52,826 nucleotides of DNA from an uncultured Acholeplasma sp. (lineage in GTDB: Bacteria > Bacillota_I > Bacilli_A > Acholeplasmatales > Acholeplasmataceae), in NCBI GenBank assembly GCA_937934685.1, contig CALGYU010000008.1:1-52826 (forward strand), given 5' to 3'. The position numbers were made by a program, and so were the translations under genes. This document shows positions 32,541 to 39,931 of the stretch, piece by piece (within the stretch, counting starts at the first letter, position 1; the number at the start of each line of letters is the position of its first letter). The notes below the pieces were generated by a model. The model was given only the letters and a program-made list of their open reading frames with translations, was not told the DNA's origin and searched no databases.

Positions 32541-33503
32541 TTATACATCAAAATTTTGATGAAAGATAGTTTTTTCTGTTAAAAAGATTTTAAGTTCTTC
32601 TAAAAATTGGTAGAGAACAGCTCTTGTAATGAACTCATTTCTACTCTTAGGTAGTGCTCTTGTTTCTAGTTCTTGATGATATTTTTCTAACTTAATCAGA
32701 TGTTCTACTGCTTTATTGCTTGATCCAATATCATAGCATAAATCTTTTACGTAAGCCGCAATCTCATCTATGATTGGTTCGCTTGATTTCATTCTTATGG
32801 TTAAATCATACATTCTATTTAAAGCTTCTAGTTGTCTTTTTCTCATATGTAAATATTCTGCATATCGGTAGTTTTTCTTTAACACTTGATCTTTTCTTAA
32901 TAAATCTGCTTCAATGATCAATGGGTCTAAAATAGCTACTATTTTGTTATAGTGTTCTTTATAGATAGGATATCCTGCAATATCTTTTAGGACTAACGAT
33001 AACATGAAGGTGTGTTCTTGTATGTATTGATCGATTAAAGCCATGTTTTTATCTAATTTTTTTAAATTGTAGTTTGGGTATAATAGGTTGATACTTAAGG
33101 CGATAACTAAAGCAAGTAAGAAAATATATACTTCATTTAATAAAAGTGCAGAATCAAAATGGCCTAGGGGCCAAATATGATTGATTAAGACCAAACTGAC
33201 AACAATCCCTTCAGAAATGTTTAAAACCCAGGAAACTACGATAAATATCACCATAAAGACTAAGTAGACGCTTAGATTGTAACCAATCATATAGAAAAGC
33301 AAGGTTGATAACCCCAATGCTAAGGCAACGTCTTTTAAACGATTAAAAGCAACCTTTATGGTGTCTTTTTTTGTATAGTTGATCGATAAAACTGCGATAA
33401 CTCCGGATGTTTGCCAGTATTGTAATTTTAAGAAGTAGGCAATCAAGGTAGTTAAAATCCCTGCTAAGACCATTTGAATGGATAAATGTATTCTTCTTTC
33501 CAT
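32541..33503 (-). CDS. Aromatic acid exporter (ArAE/FUSC-like) family membrane protein
   Basis: A 320-residue protein: about five to six membrane helices in the first 160 residues (LSIQMVLAGILTTLIAYFLKLQYWQTSGVIAVLS and later blocks) and a C-terminal helical cytoplasmic domain. This is the layout of the Gram-positive aromatic-acid-exporter family (YqjA/YgaE type). Substrate unknown. The frame extends to 33578 inside the neighbour, but AGAGGAG before ATG 33503 decides the start. It follows the Ntdp gene by one base, so coupling is likely. Confidence 0.75.
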   Translation of the reverse strand: MERRIHLSIQMVLAGILTTLIAYFLKLQYWQTSGVIAVLSINYTKKDTIKVAFNRLKDVALALGLSTLLFYMIGYNLSVYLVFMVIFIVVSWVLNISEGIVVSLVLINHIWPLGHFDSALLLNEVYIFLLALVIALSINLLYPNYNLKKLDKNMALIDQYIQEHTFMLSLVLKDIAGYPIYKEHYNKIVAILDPLIIEADLLRKDQVLKKNYRYAEYLHMRKRQLEALNRMYDLTIRMKSSEPIIDEIAAYVKDLCYDIGSSNKAVEHLIKLEKYHQELETRALPKSRNEFITRAVLYQFLEELKIFLTEKTIFHQNFDV

Positions 33504-33504
33504 G

Positions 33505-34050
33505 TCATTTACTCCTCTTATTCTTTTTAATGAATTGATTAAATTCTTCTGCATACTTTTTAACATATTGAGCATCAAATGGTTTTTCTTTTTTTATCAC
33601 CATTTCTTGTAGCGCTAGTAATTGATTATTAATGATTTCCTTTAGTGCTTCATCATAATTCATGCGCTCAGCGTGATGAGCATACTCCTTTTCATCTAAA
33701 ACTAACATCGTTCCGTCTGGAAAAACTTTTAAATCTAAATCATAATCAATGTACTTAAGTGCTTCTCCGTCATATAAGACAGGACTGGAGAGATTACAAT
33801 AATAATAGATACCGTCTTTTTTTAACATTGCAATGACATTAAACCACTTTTCTGCATAAAAAAAACAGATTGCGGGTTCTTTGGTATACCATTTTCTACC
33901 GTTGTGTTCAATAACTTTTGTGTTTTTATTACCAGTCACTATCATTTTTTCATCAAAATCTAAAATGACTGCGGTTTCCCAAACTCTGTGTAAAGACTGA
34001 TCATGTTTATAGCTATGAATTTGGGTTTTTTTGCCTTTATTTAAGCTCAT
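33505..34050 (-). CDS. Nucleoside tri-/diphosphate phosphatase (Ntdp, DUF402)
   Basis: A 181-residue protein close in layout to the Bacillus YgaC/Staphylococcus SA1684 proteins, which hydrolyse NTPs and NDPs. Signature segments are IHSYKHDQSLHRVWE (about 15-28), KEPAICFFYAEKWFNVI, YYYCNLSSPVLYD and IDYDLDLKVFPDG, the last with metal-binding Asp residues. Start chosen at ATG 34050: GAGGTG is six bases upstream, and earlier GTG/ATG codons lie within or next to it. Immediately followed by the exporter gene. Confidence 0.85.
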   Translation of the reverse strand: MSLNKGKKTQIHSYKHDQSLHRVWETAVILDFDEKMIVTGNKNTKVIEHNGRKWYTKEPAICFFYAEKWFNVIAMLKKDGIYYYCNLSSPVLYDGEALKYIDYDLDLKVFPDGTMLVLDEKEYAHHAERMNYDEALKEIINNQLLALQEMVIKKEKPFDAQYVKKYAEEFNQFIKKNKRSK

Positions 34051-34147
34051 TTCCATCACCTCAGTGTTTATATAATTATATCATGGTTCTAGTTTTTTTT
34101 ATAGTCCAATTAGAAAATTATAAAAGGCAAGGTTAAGCGCTTTTAAA

Positions 34148-34175
34148 CAAAAAAAGAACTTCAATTGAAGTTCTT
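34148..34175 (-). terminator. Terminator after tRNA-Leu
   Basis: Perfect palindrome AAGAACTTC-AATT-GAAGTTCTT followed by a T run on minus. Confidence 0.88.
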
Positions 34176-34186
34176 ATTTATCATTT

Positions 34187-34272
34187 TGGTGGGTAAGAAG
34201 GGATTTGAACCCTCACGGATATTAATCCACTACCACCTCAAGGTAGCGTGTCTGCCATTCCACCACTCACCC
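34187..34272 (-). tRNA. tRNA-Leu(GAG)
   Basis: Eighty-six bases with CCA encoded and a long variable arm, as expected for leucine. Acceptor GGGTGAG/CTTACCC (one G-U), anticodon stem CTACC/GGTAG with loop TTGAGGT (anticodon GAG), T loop TTCAAAT. It lies between fakA and the Ntdp gene. Confidence 0.95.
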
Positions 34273-34275
34273 AAA

Positions 34276-34295
34276 AGACCCTCCAAAAGAGGGTC
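34276..34295 (-). terminator. Hairpin between fakA and tRNA-Leu
   Basis: Stem GACCCTC / GAGGGTC with a five-base loop, on minus followed by TTTT before the tRNA begins. It may end fakA transcription or leave a processing site for a joint transcript. Confidence 0.6.
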
Positions 34296-34323
34296 GTTTC
34301 TTTTGATTAATCTTATTCTAATT

Positions 34324-35970
34324 TTATTCTACAGCGATGATGTATGAATAAATATCTTGTTTTCCGTCAACTGTTTCAATATCAATATCTGGATTTTTAT
34401 CAGCAATTTCTGAAGTGATTTTTTCTATTTCACTCTTATCTACATCTTGACCATAGAAGATAGTAACGATTTCACTATTTTCATCAATCATATCATTGAT
34501 CAAGGTCATAACAGATGTTGTTCTAGATTTATCTGCAACAATAATTTTACCTTTTGAAATACCAATATAATCACTTACGTTGATCTTAACACCATTCATT
34601 TCAGTGTCCCTAACAGCGTATGTTACTTCCCCGTATTTCATGCTCATTGAAACATCCATCATAGCATCTACGTTTTCATCTAATTCAACGGTTGGATCAA
34701 AGGCCATTAATGAAGCATACCCTTGTGCAACACTCTTAGTTTTTAAAACTCTTATGTTATTTTCTGGACATAAATCTAATGTTTGTTCAGCAGCTAAAAT
34801 AATATTTGAGTTATTCGGTAAAATAATAACATTTTCAGCATTTAATGATTTAACAGCCTTAACAAAGTCTTCTGTTGAAGGATTCATTGTTTGTCCGCCA
34901 TCAATAATATGATTAACGCCTAGTTCTTTTAATGTATTTTGAATACCTTCGCCAGATGCAACTGCAATGATTGCATATTTTGAAACAGGTTCTTTGGCAT
35001 TTGCATGCTCAACACCCATGATTGAACTATGTTGTGATCTCATATTTTCAATTTTTACGGTTTTTAACTCTCCGTATTTTTGTCCTAATGTTAATGCAAC
35101 ACCAGGTTGGTTTGTATGTACGTGTATTTTTAGTAACTCTTCATCAGTTACCGCAACCAATGAGTCTCCCATTTGACTTAATGGAATTCTTACTTGGTCT
35201 AATTCAAATTCATCTTTATTAAATAGCTCAACGATAAATTCTGTACAATATCCGTATTTGATATCTACATCACCTAATGCATGAGCGCCTTCATAATCAA
35301 ATTGTGGTTGCATAATGTTTGTTACAATATCTTCAGCAGTTAACATCGTTCCTTCAAGAGCCATTAACATACCTTCAACAATTTTAACAAATCCAGCTCC
35401 ACCACTGTCTACTACGCCGGCTTCTTTTAAAACAGGTAGTAATTCTGGTGTTTTAATTAAAGTTTCTTTAGCTTGTTCTAAGTAAACTCTTAAAACATCT
35501 TCAATTGACTTTAAATTCGCTTGTTCTTTTAATACTTTTTCAGCAGATTCTCTAACTACTGTAAGAATCGTTCCTTCAACTGGATCCATCACAGCTCTAT
35601 ATGCCATTTGGTATCCACCAACTAATGATTGAATGAATTCTTTAGTATCCACTGAACCATTATCTATTTTACTTAATTCTGAATATACTCCTCTAAAAAA
35701 CTGTGAAAGGATAACTCCAGAGTTTCCTCTAGCTCCCATTAAAAGTCCTCTAGATAATATTTTTGATACATCTACAATAGATTCTGAAGCAGTTGAATTA
35801 AATTCTTTAACTCCAGCCATCATTGTCATTTGCATGTTTGTTCCTGTATCACCATCTGGTACAGGGAATACGTTTAGGTGGTCAATCTCTTTATGATTGT
35901 TTTTTAAATTGATTGCCCCATTAGTTACCATTTTTTTAAATAAGTCTCCACTTACTTTTTTATTTGACAT
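34324..35970 (-). CDS. fakA: Fatty acid kinase catalytic subunit FakA (YloV, DAK2)
   Basis: Phosphorylates exogenous fatty acids held by FakB proteins, feeding phospholipid synthesis. The N-terminal DAK2 kinase domain (about 1-200) carries FPVPDGDTGTNMQMTM and GARGNSGVILSQFFRG, with nucleotide and Mg-binding Asp residues. A middle domain and a C-terminal DegV/EDD-like part follow (GYIGISKGKI region near 480). Full length at 548 residues. GGGAGGA precedes the ATG. In Bacillus yloU (Asp23 family) lies directly upstream; here that gene is missing. FakB is not in the window. Confidence 0.93.
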   Translation of the reverse strand: MSNKKVSGDLFKKMVTNGAINLKNNHKEIDHLNVFPVPDGDTGTNMQMTMMAGVKEFNSTASESIVDVSKILSRGLLMGARGNSGVILSQFFRGVYSELSKIDNGSVDTKEFIQSLVGGYQMAYRAVMDPVEGTILTVVRESAEKVLKEQANLKSIEDVLRVYLEQAKETLIKTPELLPVLKEAGVVDSGGAGFVKIVEGMLMALEGTMLTAEDIVTNIMQPQFDYEGAHALGDVDIKYGYCTEFIVELFNKDEFELDQVRIPLSQMGDSLVAVTDEELLKIHVHTNQPGVALTLGQKYGELKTVKIENMRSQHSSIMGVEHANAKEPVSKYAIIAVASGEGIQNTLKELGVNHIIDGGQTMNPSTEDFVKAVKSLNAENVIILPNNSNIILAAEQTLDLCPENNIRVLKTKSVAQGYASLMAFDPTVELDENVDAMMDVSMSMKYGEVTYAVRDTEMNGVKINVSDYIGISKGKIIVADKSRTTSVMTLINDMIDENSEIVTIFYGQDVDKSEIEKITSEIADKNPDIDIETVDGKQDIYSYIIAVE

Positions 35971-36286
35971 TTCAAATTTCCTCCCAAATTTATATCTATT
36001 TCAATATAAATTTATTTGATTTTAAGTTATTGATATAAAACCATTTAAGACAATTTCTTTATAAGTATATCACTTTTGTTTTCTTTTTTCAATATTATAA
36101 GTATTCTTAAAACTTAAAAGAGCATGTTTTTACATTTATATTATATCATAATTATGTTTTTTCAATCATTTTTCATTTTTCTTTGTCGTTTCTAACTTTT
36201 ATTATTTCTTTTTTGAAGTTTTATTTGCTTTTTAGTTAAATATGTGATAAATTATATATTGTTATTGTCTATAAAGGAGTGATACT
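35971..36286. other. Intergenic region between fakA and rpmB (316 bp)
   Basis: Very AT-rich, with no ORF, RNA fold or repeat that I can support. It holds the divergent promoters of fakA and rpmB; a likely -10 for rpmB is TATATT at about 36255. Bacillus has yloU in this place. Confidence 0.6.
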
Positions 36287-36475
36287 ATGGCTAAATGTTT
36301 TGTAACCGGAAAAACAACTAAATTTGGGAACAGTCGCAGCCACGCATTAAATGCAAACCGCCGCACTTGGAAACCTAATTTACAAACTGTTAGAGTCATT
36401 GATGAAAACGGTCAAGTTCAAAAAGTAAAAATCTCTGCTAGAGCTTTAAAAAAATTAAAGTTAGATAGAGCATAA
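36287..36475 (+). CDS. rpmB: 50S ribosomal protein L28
   Basis: A 62-residue L28. The N-terminal MAKCFVTGKTTKFGNSRSHA and the C-terminal KVKISARALKKLKLDRA match the family. Only one Cys, so this is the zinc-free form. AAAGGAG precedes the ATG. Single gene with a terminator (36473-36497), convergent with thiN. Confidence 0.97.
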   Translation: MAKCFVTGKTTKFGNSRSHALNANRRTWKPNLQTVRVIDENGQVQKVKISARALKKLKLDRA

Positions 36476-36497
36476 AAAAAGGCATTGCCTTTTTTTT
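36473..36497 (+). terminator. Terminator between rpmB and thiN (bidirectional)
   Basis: Stem AAAAAAGGC / GCCTTTTTT with a short loop. A and T runs on the two sides serve both convergent genes. Confidence 0.75.
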
Positions 36498-37101
36498 ATG
36501 CCTTTTTTGTCATAAACGTAATGACTTTACCTTCATTTACTATGATTTTACCTCTGCTTAAGTCAAGTTCATTGCTGATGCCCACAACATCCCCAAAACG
36601 TAATATATGCTCTTTTAAAGGGTATTTAAATCCTTCAAGGGTTATTTTAGCTTGTGGATATCCAAAGAGGGAAATATAACCTTTAAATGCAAGCACATGC
36701 TCCCCTTTTTCTAACATCTTGATTCTAGTTTGGTCGTTTTTTATTTCCAAATTAGGAAACTTGTTCAATAAATATGTATTGGCGTAAAAGTGTTCTACTC
36801 TTAAACCATTGATGCCTCCTATCAAATAAACATAGTCAGGATTTAATTCATAGGCTTTACTTAGCGCCACTTCAGTATCAGTCTCATCTTTTTCTTTTTT
36901 CAATTGATACGTCTTTATGTTTTTTAATACTTCTAAAGATGATATAGAATCAAAATCACCAACAGCAAGATCTATTTTTATGTCTTGTTCAATTAATGAA
37001 TCAACGGCTGAATCAACACCAATGACGTAACTATTTTTGGTAATTAATTTAGTTAGGTCAAAATTAATAGGTGGAGCCACCACATAAACTATTTTAAGCA
37101 T
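36496..37101 (-). CDS. thiN: Thiamine pyrophosphokinase
   Basis: Makes TPP from thiamine and ATP. The 201 residues show VGDFDSIS (about 48-55), the metal-binding KDETDTEVAL near 72, LIGGINGLRVEH near 95, and a C-terminal beta-rich thiamine-binding part (SLFGYPQAKITLEGFKYPL). It overlaps rpe by 13 bases. There is no TPP riboswitch before the pair, and no thiamine synthesis genes nearby, which suggests salvage. Confidence 0.92.
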   Translation of the reverse strand: MLKIVYVVAPPINFDLTKLITKNSYVIGVDSAVDSLIEQDIKIDLAVGDFDSISSLEVLKNIKTYQLKKEKDETDTEVALSKAYELNPDYVYLIGGINGLRVEHFYANTYLLNKFPNLEIKNDQTRIKMLEKGEHVLAFKGYISLFGYPQAKITLEGFKYPLKEHILRFGDVVGISNELDLSRGKIIVNEGKVITFMTKKA

Positions 37102-37727
37102 TGTAATGTTTTGATTCCTTCCTGACGATTTTCCTTATTAAATAAATAACTACCGGCTACTAATATCGTGGCTCCAGCATCTTTACACTGTTTTCCTGTT
37201 AGATCATTGATGCCACCATCGACTTCTATTTCATAATGATATCCTTTAAGTGTTTTTAGTTCTTTAAAATATTTGATTTTATCAAGTGCTGTTGGCATAA
37301 AGCCTTGCCCGCCAAAGCCCGGTTCAACACTCATCACTAAGACTAAATCAACTGTATCTAAATAAGGTTCAATGAGGCTTACATCTGTCTTTGGTTTTAT
37401 ACTAATACCTGCCTTTAAACCAAGGTTTTTAATCGTTTTTAGCGCTTTTTCAAAGTCTTTACTTTCATAGTGAACGGTAATGAATTCAGTTGTCTTAAAG
37501 TTGAATTTTTCAATCCAATGCATCGGTTCTGAAACCATCAAATGGATATCTAATGGCACGGTAGTAACTTGACTAATTTTTTGAGTGATGGCTGGTCCAA
37601 AAGATATATTTGGGACAAAATGGCCATCCATAATATCAATATGGATATAGTCTGCAGAATCAATGGATGCTATTTCTTTTTTTAATTGAGTAAAATCTGC
37701 TGTTAAAACTGATGGAGCTATTTTCAT
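37089..37727 (-). CDS. rpe: Ribulose-phosphate 3-epimerase
   Basis: Interconverts ribulose-5-phosphate and xylulose-5-phosphate in the pentose phosphate pathway. A 212-residue TIM barrel with the metal/catalytic segments MKIAPSVLTADF at the start, IDIMDGHFVPNISFG (about 32-46), IHLMV, VMSVEPGFGGQGF and EVDGGI. An upstream ATG at 37748 is rejected because AGAGGTG lies between it and ATG 37727. Overlaps thiN. Confidence 0.95.
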   Translation of the reverse strand: MKIAPSVLTADFTQLKKEIASIDSADYIHIDIMDGHFVPNISFGPAITQKISQVTTVPLDIHLMVSEPMHWIEKFNFKTTEFITVHYESKDFEKALKTIKNLGLKAGISIKPKTDVSLIEPYLDTVDLVLVMSVEPGFGGQGFMPTALDKIKYFKELKTLKGYHYEIEVDGGINDLTGKQCKDAGATILVAGSYLFNKENRQEGIKTLQCLK

Positions 37728-37782
37728 ACAAACACCTCTTCTTTTCATATGTCTATTTTATCATATCATGACCATTAAATAC

Positions 37783-37815
37783 AAAAAAGGCGAATAGTTT
37801 ATGTTCGCCTTTTTT
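37783..37815 (-). terminator. Terminator after rsgA
   Basis: Stem AAAAAAGGCGAA / TTCGCCTTTTTT with a nine-base loop and a T run on minus, directly after the rsgA stop. It splits rsgA from rpe-thiN, which are joined in Bacillus. Confidence 0.92.
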
Positions 37816-37819
37816 AGAT

Positions 37820-38770
37820 TTAGTATTTATCTTTTTGATTTTTAATCTCTTCATAAAAAGAGACGTAATTTTCATATCTTTCTTGAGGTATTTTATGTTC
37901 TAAAACTGCTTTTTTTACTGCACATTGTGGTTCATTGATATGAACACATGTACTGAATTTACAGTTTTCTGCATACTTTTCAAAATCTTTATAACAATGT
38001 CTGACATCTTCAGGATAAAAGAAGGTTAGTTCAAGTTTTGAAAAACCTGGTGTATCTGCGATGTATCCTTGGTTAAATTCATAAAGTTCTGAGTGTCTAG
38101 TTGTGTGTTTTCCTCTACCTAAACTGTGTGATATTTCTTGTGTTCTTAAATTTAATTCAGGAACTAAAGCATTCATTAATGTAGATTTACCAACCCCTGT
38201 TTGGCCAGCCAAAATGGTTAGTTTGTCTTTAAAGATATGAGTTAACACGTCAAACCCGATACGTTGTTTACTGTTTACATAATAGACTGGGTATAACGTT
38301 TCATAGTATTGAAGTTTTTCTTTTAAAATAACAAGTTCTCTTGGATCTATTAAATCAATTTTTGAAACAACGATAACAACATTCATTTTATTTTGTTCTA
38401 AGATGACTAAAAACTTGTCTAATAAATTGAAATTAAAATCTGGTTTTACAGCTGAGAACAACAGTAAAACTTGATCAATGTTCGCTACATCAGGTCTGCT
38501 AAGTTCATTGTTTCTAGGCAGGATTTCTGTAATCATTTGTTTACCATCTACGGTTTCATAATATACATAATCTCCAACTTTTGGTTTGATTTGAGCTATT
38601 TTTATGTCTAACTTAGTTCTTTTGGTTAACTGTTTTTGAAAAGTATGAGATTCATCTAATCTCACTGCTCTAAGTTTTCCGCGTGCAGTAGCAGGAAAAA
38701 CTTCTTTTGTTTCCATATCTTTAATGGTATACTGTCCAGCAATTAGTTTGGTTATAAAGGCTTTTTTCAA
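37820..38770 (-). CDS. rsgA: Ribosome small-subunit GTPase RsgA (YloQ)
   Basis: A circularly permuted GTPase that acts late in 30S maturation. The order is an OB domain (about 1-70), then the G4-like NIDQVLLLFSAV and VVSKIDL, then P-loop GQTGVGKSTL (about 192-201) and G3 DTPGFSKLEL, and a C-terminal zinc domain with CKFSTCVHINEPQC. This is family-typical permutation. The start is TTG (38768-38770), supported by GGAGGG just upstream. Ten bases downstream of rlmN. Confidence 0.95.
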   Translation of the reverse strand: MKKAFITKLIAGQYTIKDMETKEVFPATARGKLRAVRLDESHTFQKQLTKRTKLDIKIAQIKPKVGDYVYYETVDGKQMITEILPRNNELSRPDVANIDQVLLLFSAVKPDFNFNLLDKFLVILEQNKMNVVIVVSKIDLIDPRELVILKEKLQYYETLYPVYYVNSKQRIGFDVLTHIFKDKLTILAGQTGVGKSTLMNALVPELNLRTQEISHSLGRGKHTTRHSELYEFNQGYIADTPGFSKLELTFFYPEDVRHCYKDFEKYAENCKFSTCVHINEPQCAVKKAVLEHKIPQERYENYVSFYEEIKNQKDKY

Positions 38771-38779
38771 ATTTCCCTC

Positions 38780-39796
38780 CTATAAATGTTGGCTTCTTAA
38801 TTGCCCACAAGCTGCATCAATATCATGACCTTGTTCTCTTCTTAAGGTTGTTTGGATGCCTTTGTCTTTTAATGTTTTATAAAAGGCTTTTCTTCTGTCT
38901 AATGTTGATCTAATATACGGAGCTTCTTTTACCTCATTATACGGTATGAGGTTTACATAGACGTTCATTCCTCTTAATAATTGTGCCAATTCTAATGCTT
39001 GTTCTGGTGAATCATTGACTTCATTAATTAAGATATATTCTATGGTTACTCTTCTATTAGTTACTGAAATATAATACTTGATAGCCTCAATGAGTTCTTC
39101 AATTGGAAATCTTTTATTAATTTGCATTAAACTTGATCTTACCTCGTTGTTAGGTGCATGAAGACTTAGTGCTAGGTTATATTGAATGCCTAAATGGGCA
39201 AAATCTTTGATTCTAGGAATTAATCCACTGGTTGATACTGTTATGTGTCTTGCTCCAATTGCAAGTCCTTTAGGGTGATTGATGATGCTTAAAAAGTCAA
39301 CGAGATTTTTATAGTTATCAAAAGGTTCACCAATGCCCATAACAACAACAGATGAGATTCTTTCTTTTGACATTTTCTCAGCTTTGACAATTTGAGAAAC
39401 GATTTCACCTGCGGTTAAATCTCTTTTCTTTTTTAAAACTCCAGATGCACAAAAACTGCATCCGATGTTACAACCCACTTGTGTTGTTACACAGACGCTT
39501 CTTCCGTAGTCGTGGTTCATTAAAACGGTCTCGATTAAATGATTGTCGTGAAGACCAAATAAATATTTAATGGTCCCATCAACACTTTTGTTTGAAATGA
39601 CTTCTTCTAATGAATCAAAGGTAAAATTGTTTTTAAGTAATTCAATGATGTCCTTTGGTAGGTTTTTCATTTCATCAAAACTATCTACCTTATGTCGGTA
39701 AATCCATTCCCAAATTTGGGTTGTTCTATATTTTTTTATATCATGATCTAATAAAAATTGTTCTAAATCTTCATAGGTTATTCCATAGATATGCAT
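38780..39796 (-). CDS. rlmN: 23S rRNA/tRNA adenine C2-methyltransferase RlmN
   Basis: A radical-SAM enzyme that methylates A2503 of 23S rRNA (and A37 of some tRNAs). The Fe-S motif CNIGCSFCASG lies near residue 110; a catalytic Cys in DAACGQLRSQH is near the C-terminus, and GIGEPFDNYKN is the SAM-binding block. Length 338 is normal. It begins the rlmN-rsgA pair; the prpC-prkC genes that lie between them in Bacillus are absent. Confidence 0.95.
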   Translation of the reverse strand: MHIYGITYEDLEQFLLDHDIKKYRTTQIWEWIYRHKVDSFDEMKNLPKDIIELLKNNFTFDSLEEVISNKSVDGTIKYLFGLHDNHLIETVLMNHDYGRSVCVTTQVGCNIGCSFCASGVLKKKRDLTAGEIVSQIVKAEKMSKERISSVVVMGIGEPFDNYKNLVDFLSIINHPKGLAIGARHITVSTSGLIPRIKDFAHLGIQYNLALSLHAPNNEVRSSLMQINKRFPIEELIEAIKYYISVTNRRVTIEYILINEVNDSPEQALELAQLLRGMNVYVNLIPYNEVKEAPYIRSTLDRRKAFYKTLKDKGIQTTLRREQGHDIDAACGQLRSQHL

Positions 39797-39893
39797 TTTC
39801 TCACTTCTCTTCCACCTGCTATTATACTATATTTTGATTATTGCTGCATCTAAAAACGTTAAAATGTGGGAAATTCTTTCTTTGCCCTTTTAA

Positions 39894-39928
39894 AAAAGCA
39901 TGCCCTTATTTTAGGTCATGCTTTTTAT
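39894..39928 (-). terminator. Terminator after pheT
   Basis: Stem AAAAGCATG / CATGCTTTT extended by a few pairs, with a T run on minus, immediately after the pheT stop. Confidence 0.88.
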
Positions 39929-39931
39929 CTT

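Noticed and set aside
34165..34347. 60-residue plus-strand ORF
   Set aside because: It is antisense to tRNA-Leu and its terminator; a shadow.
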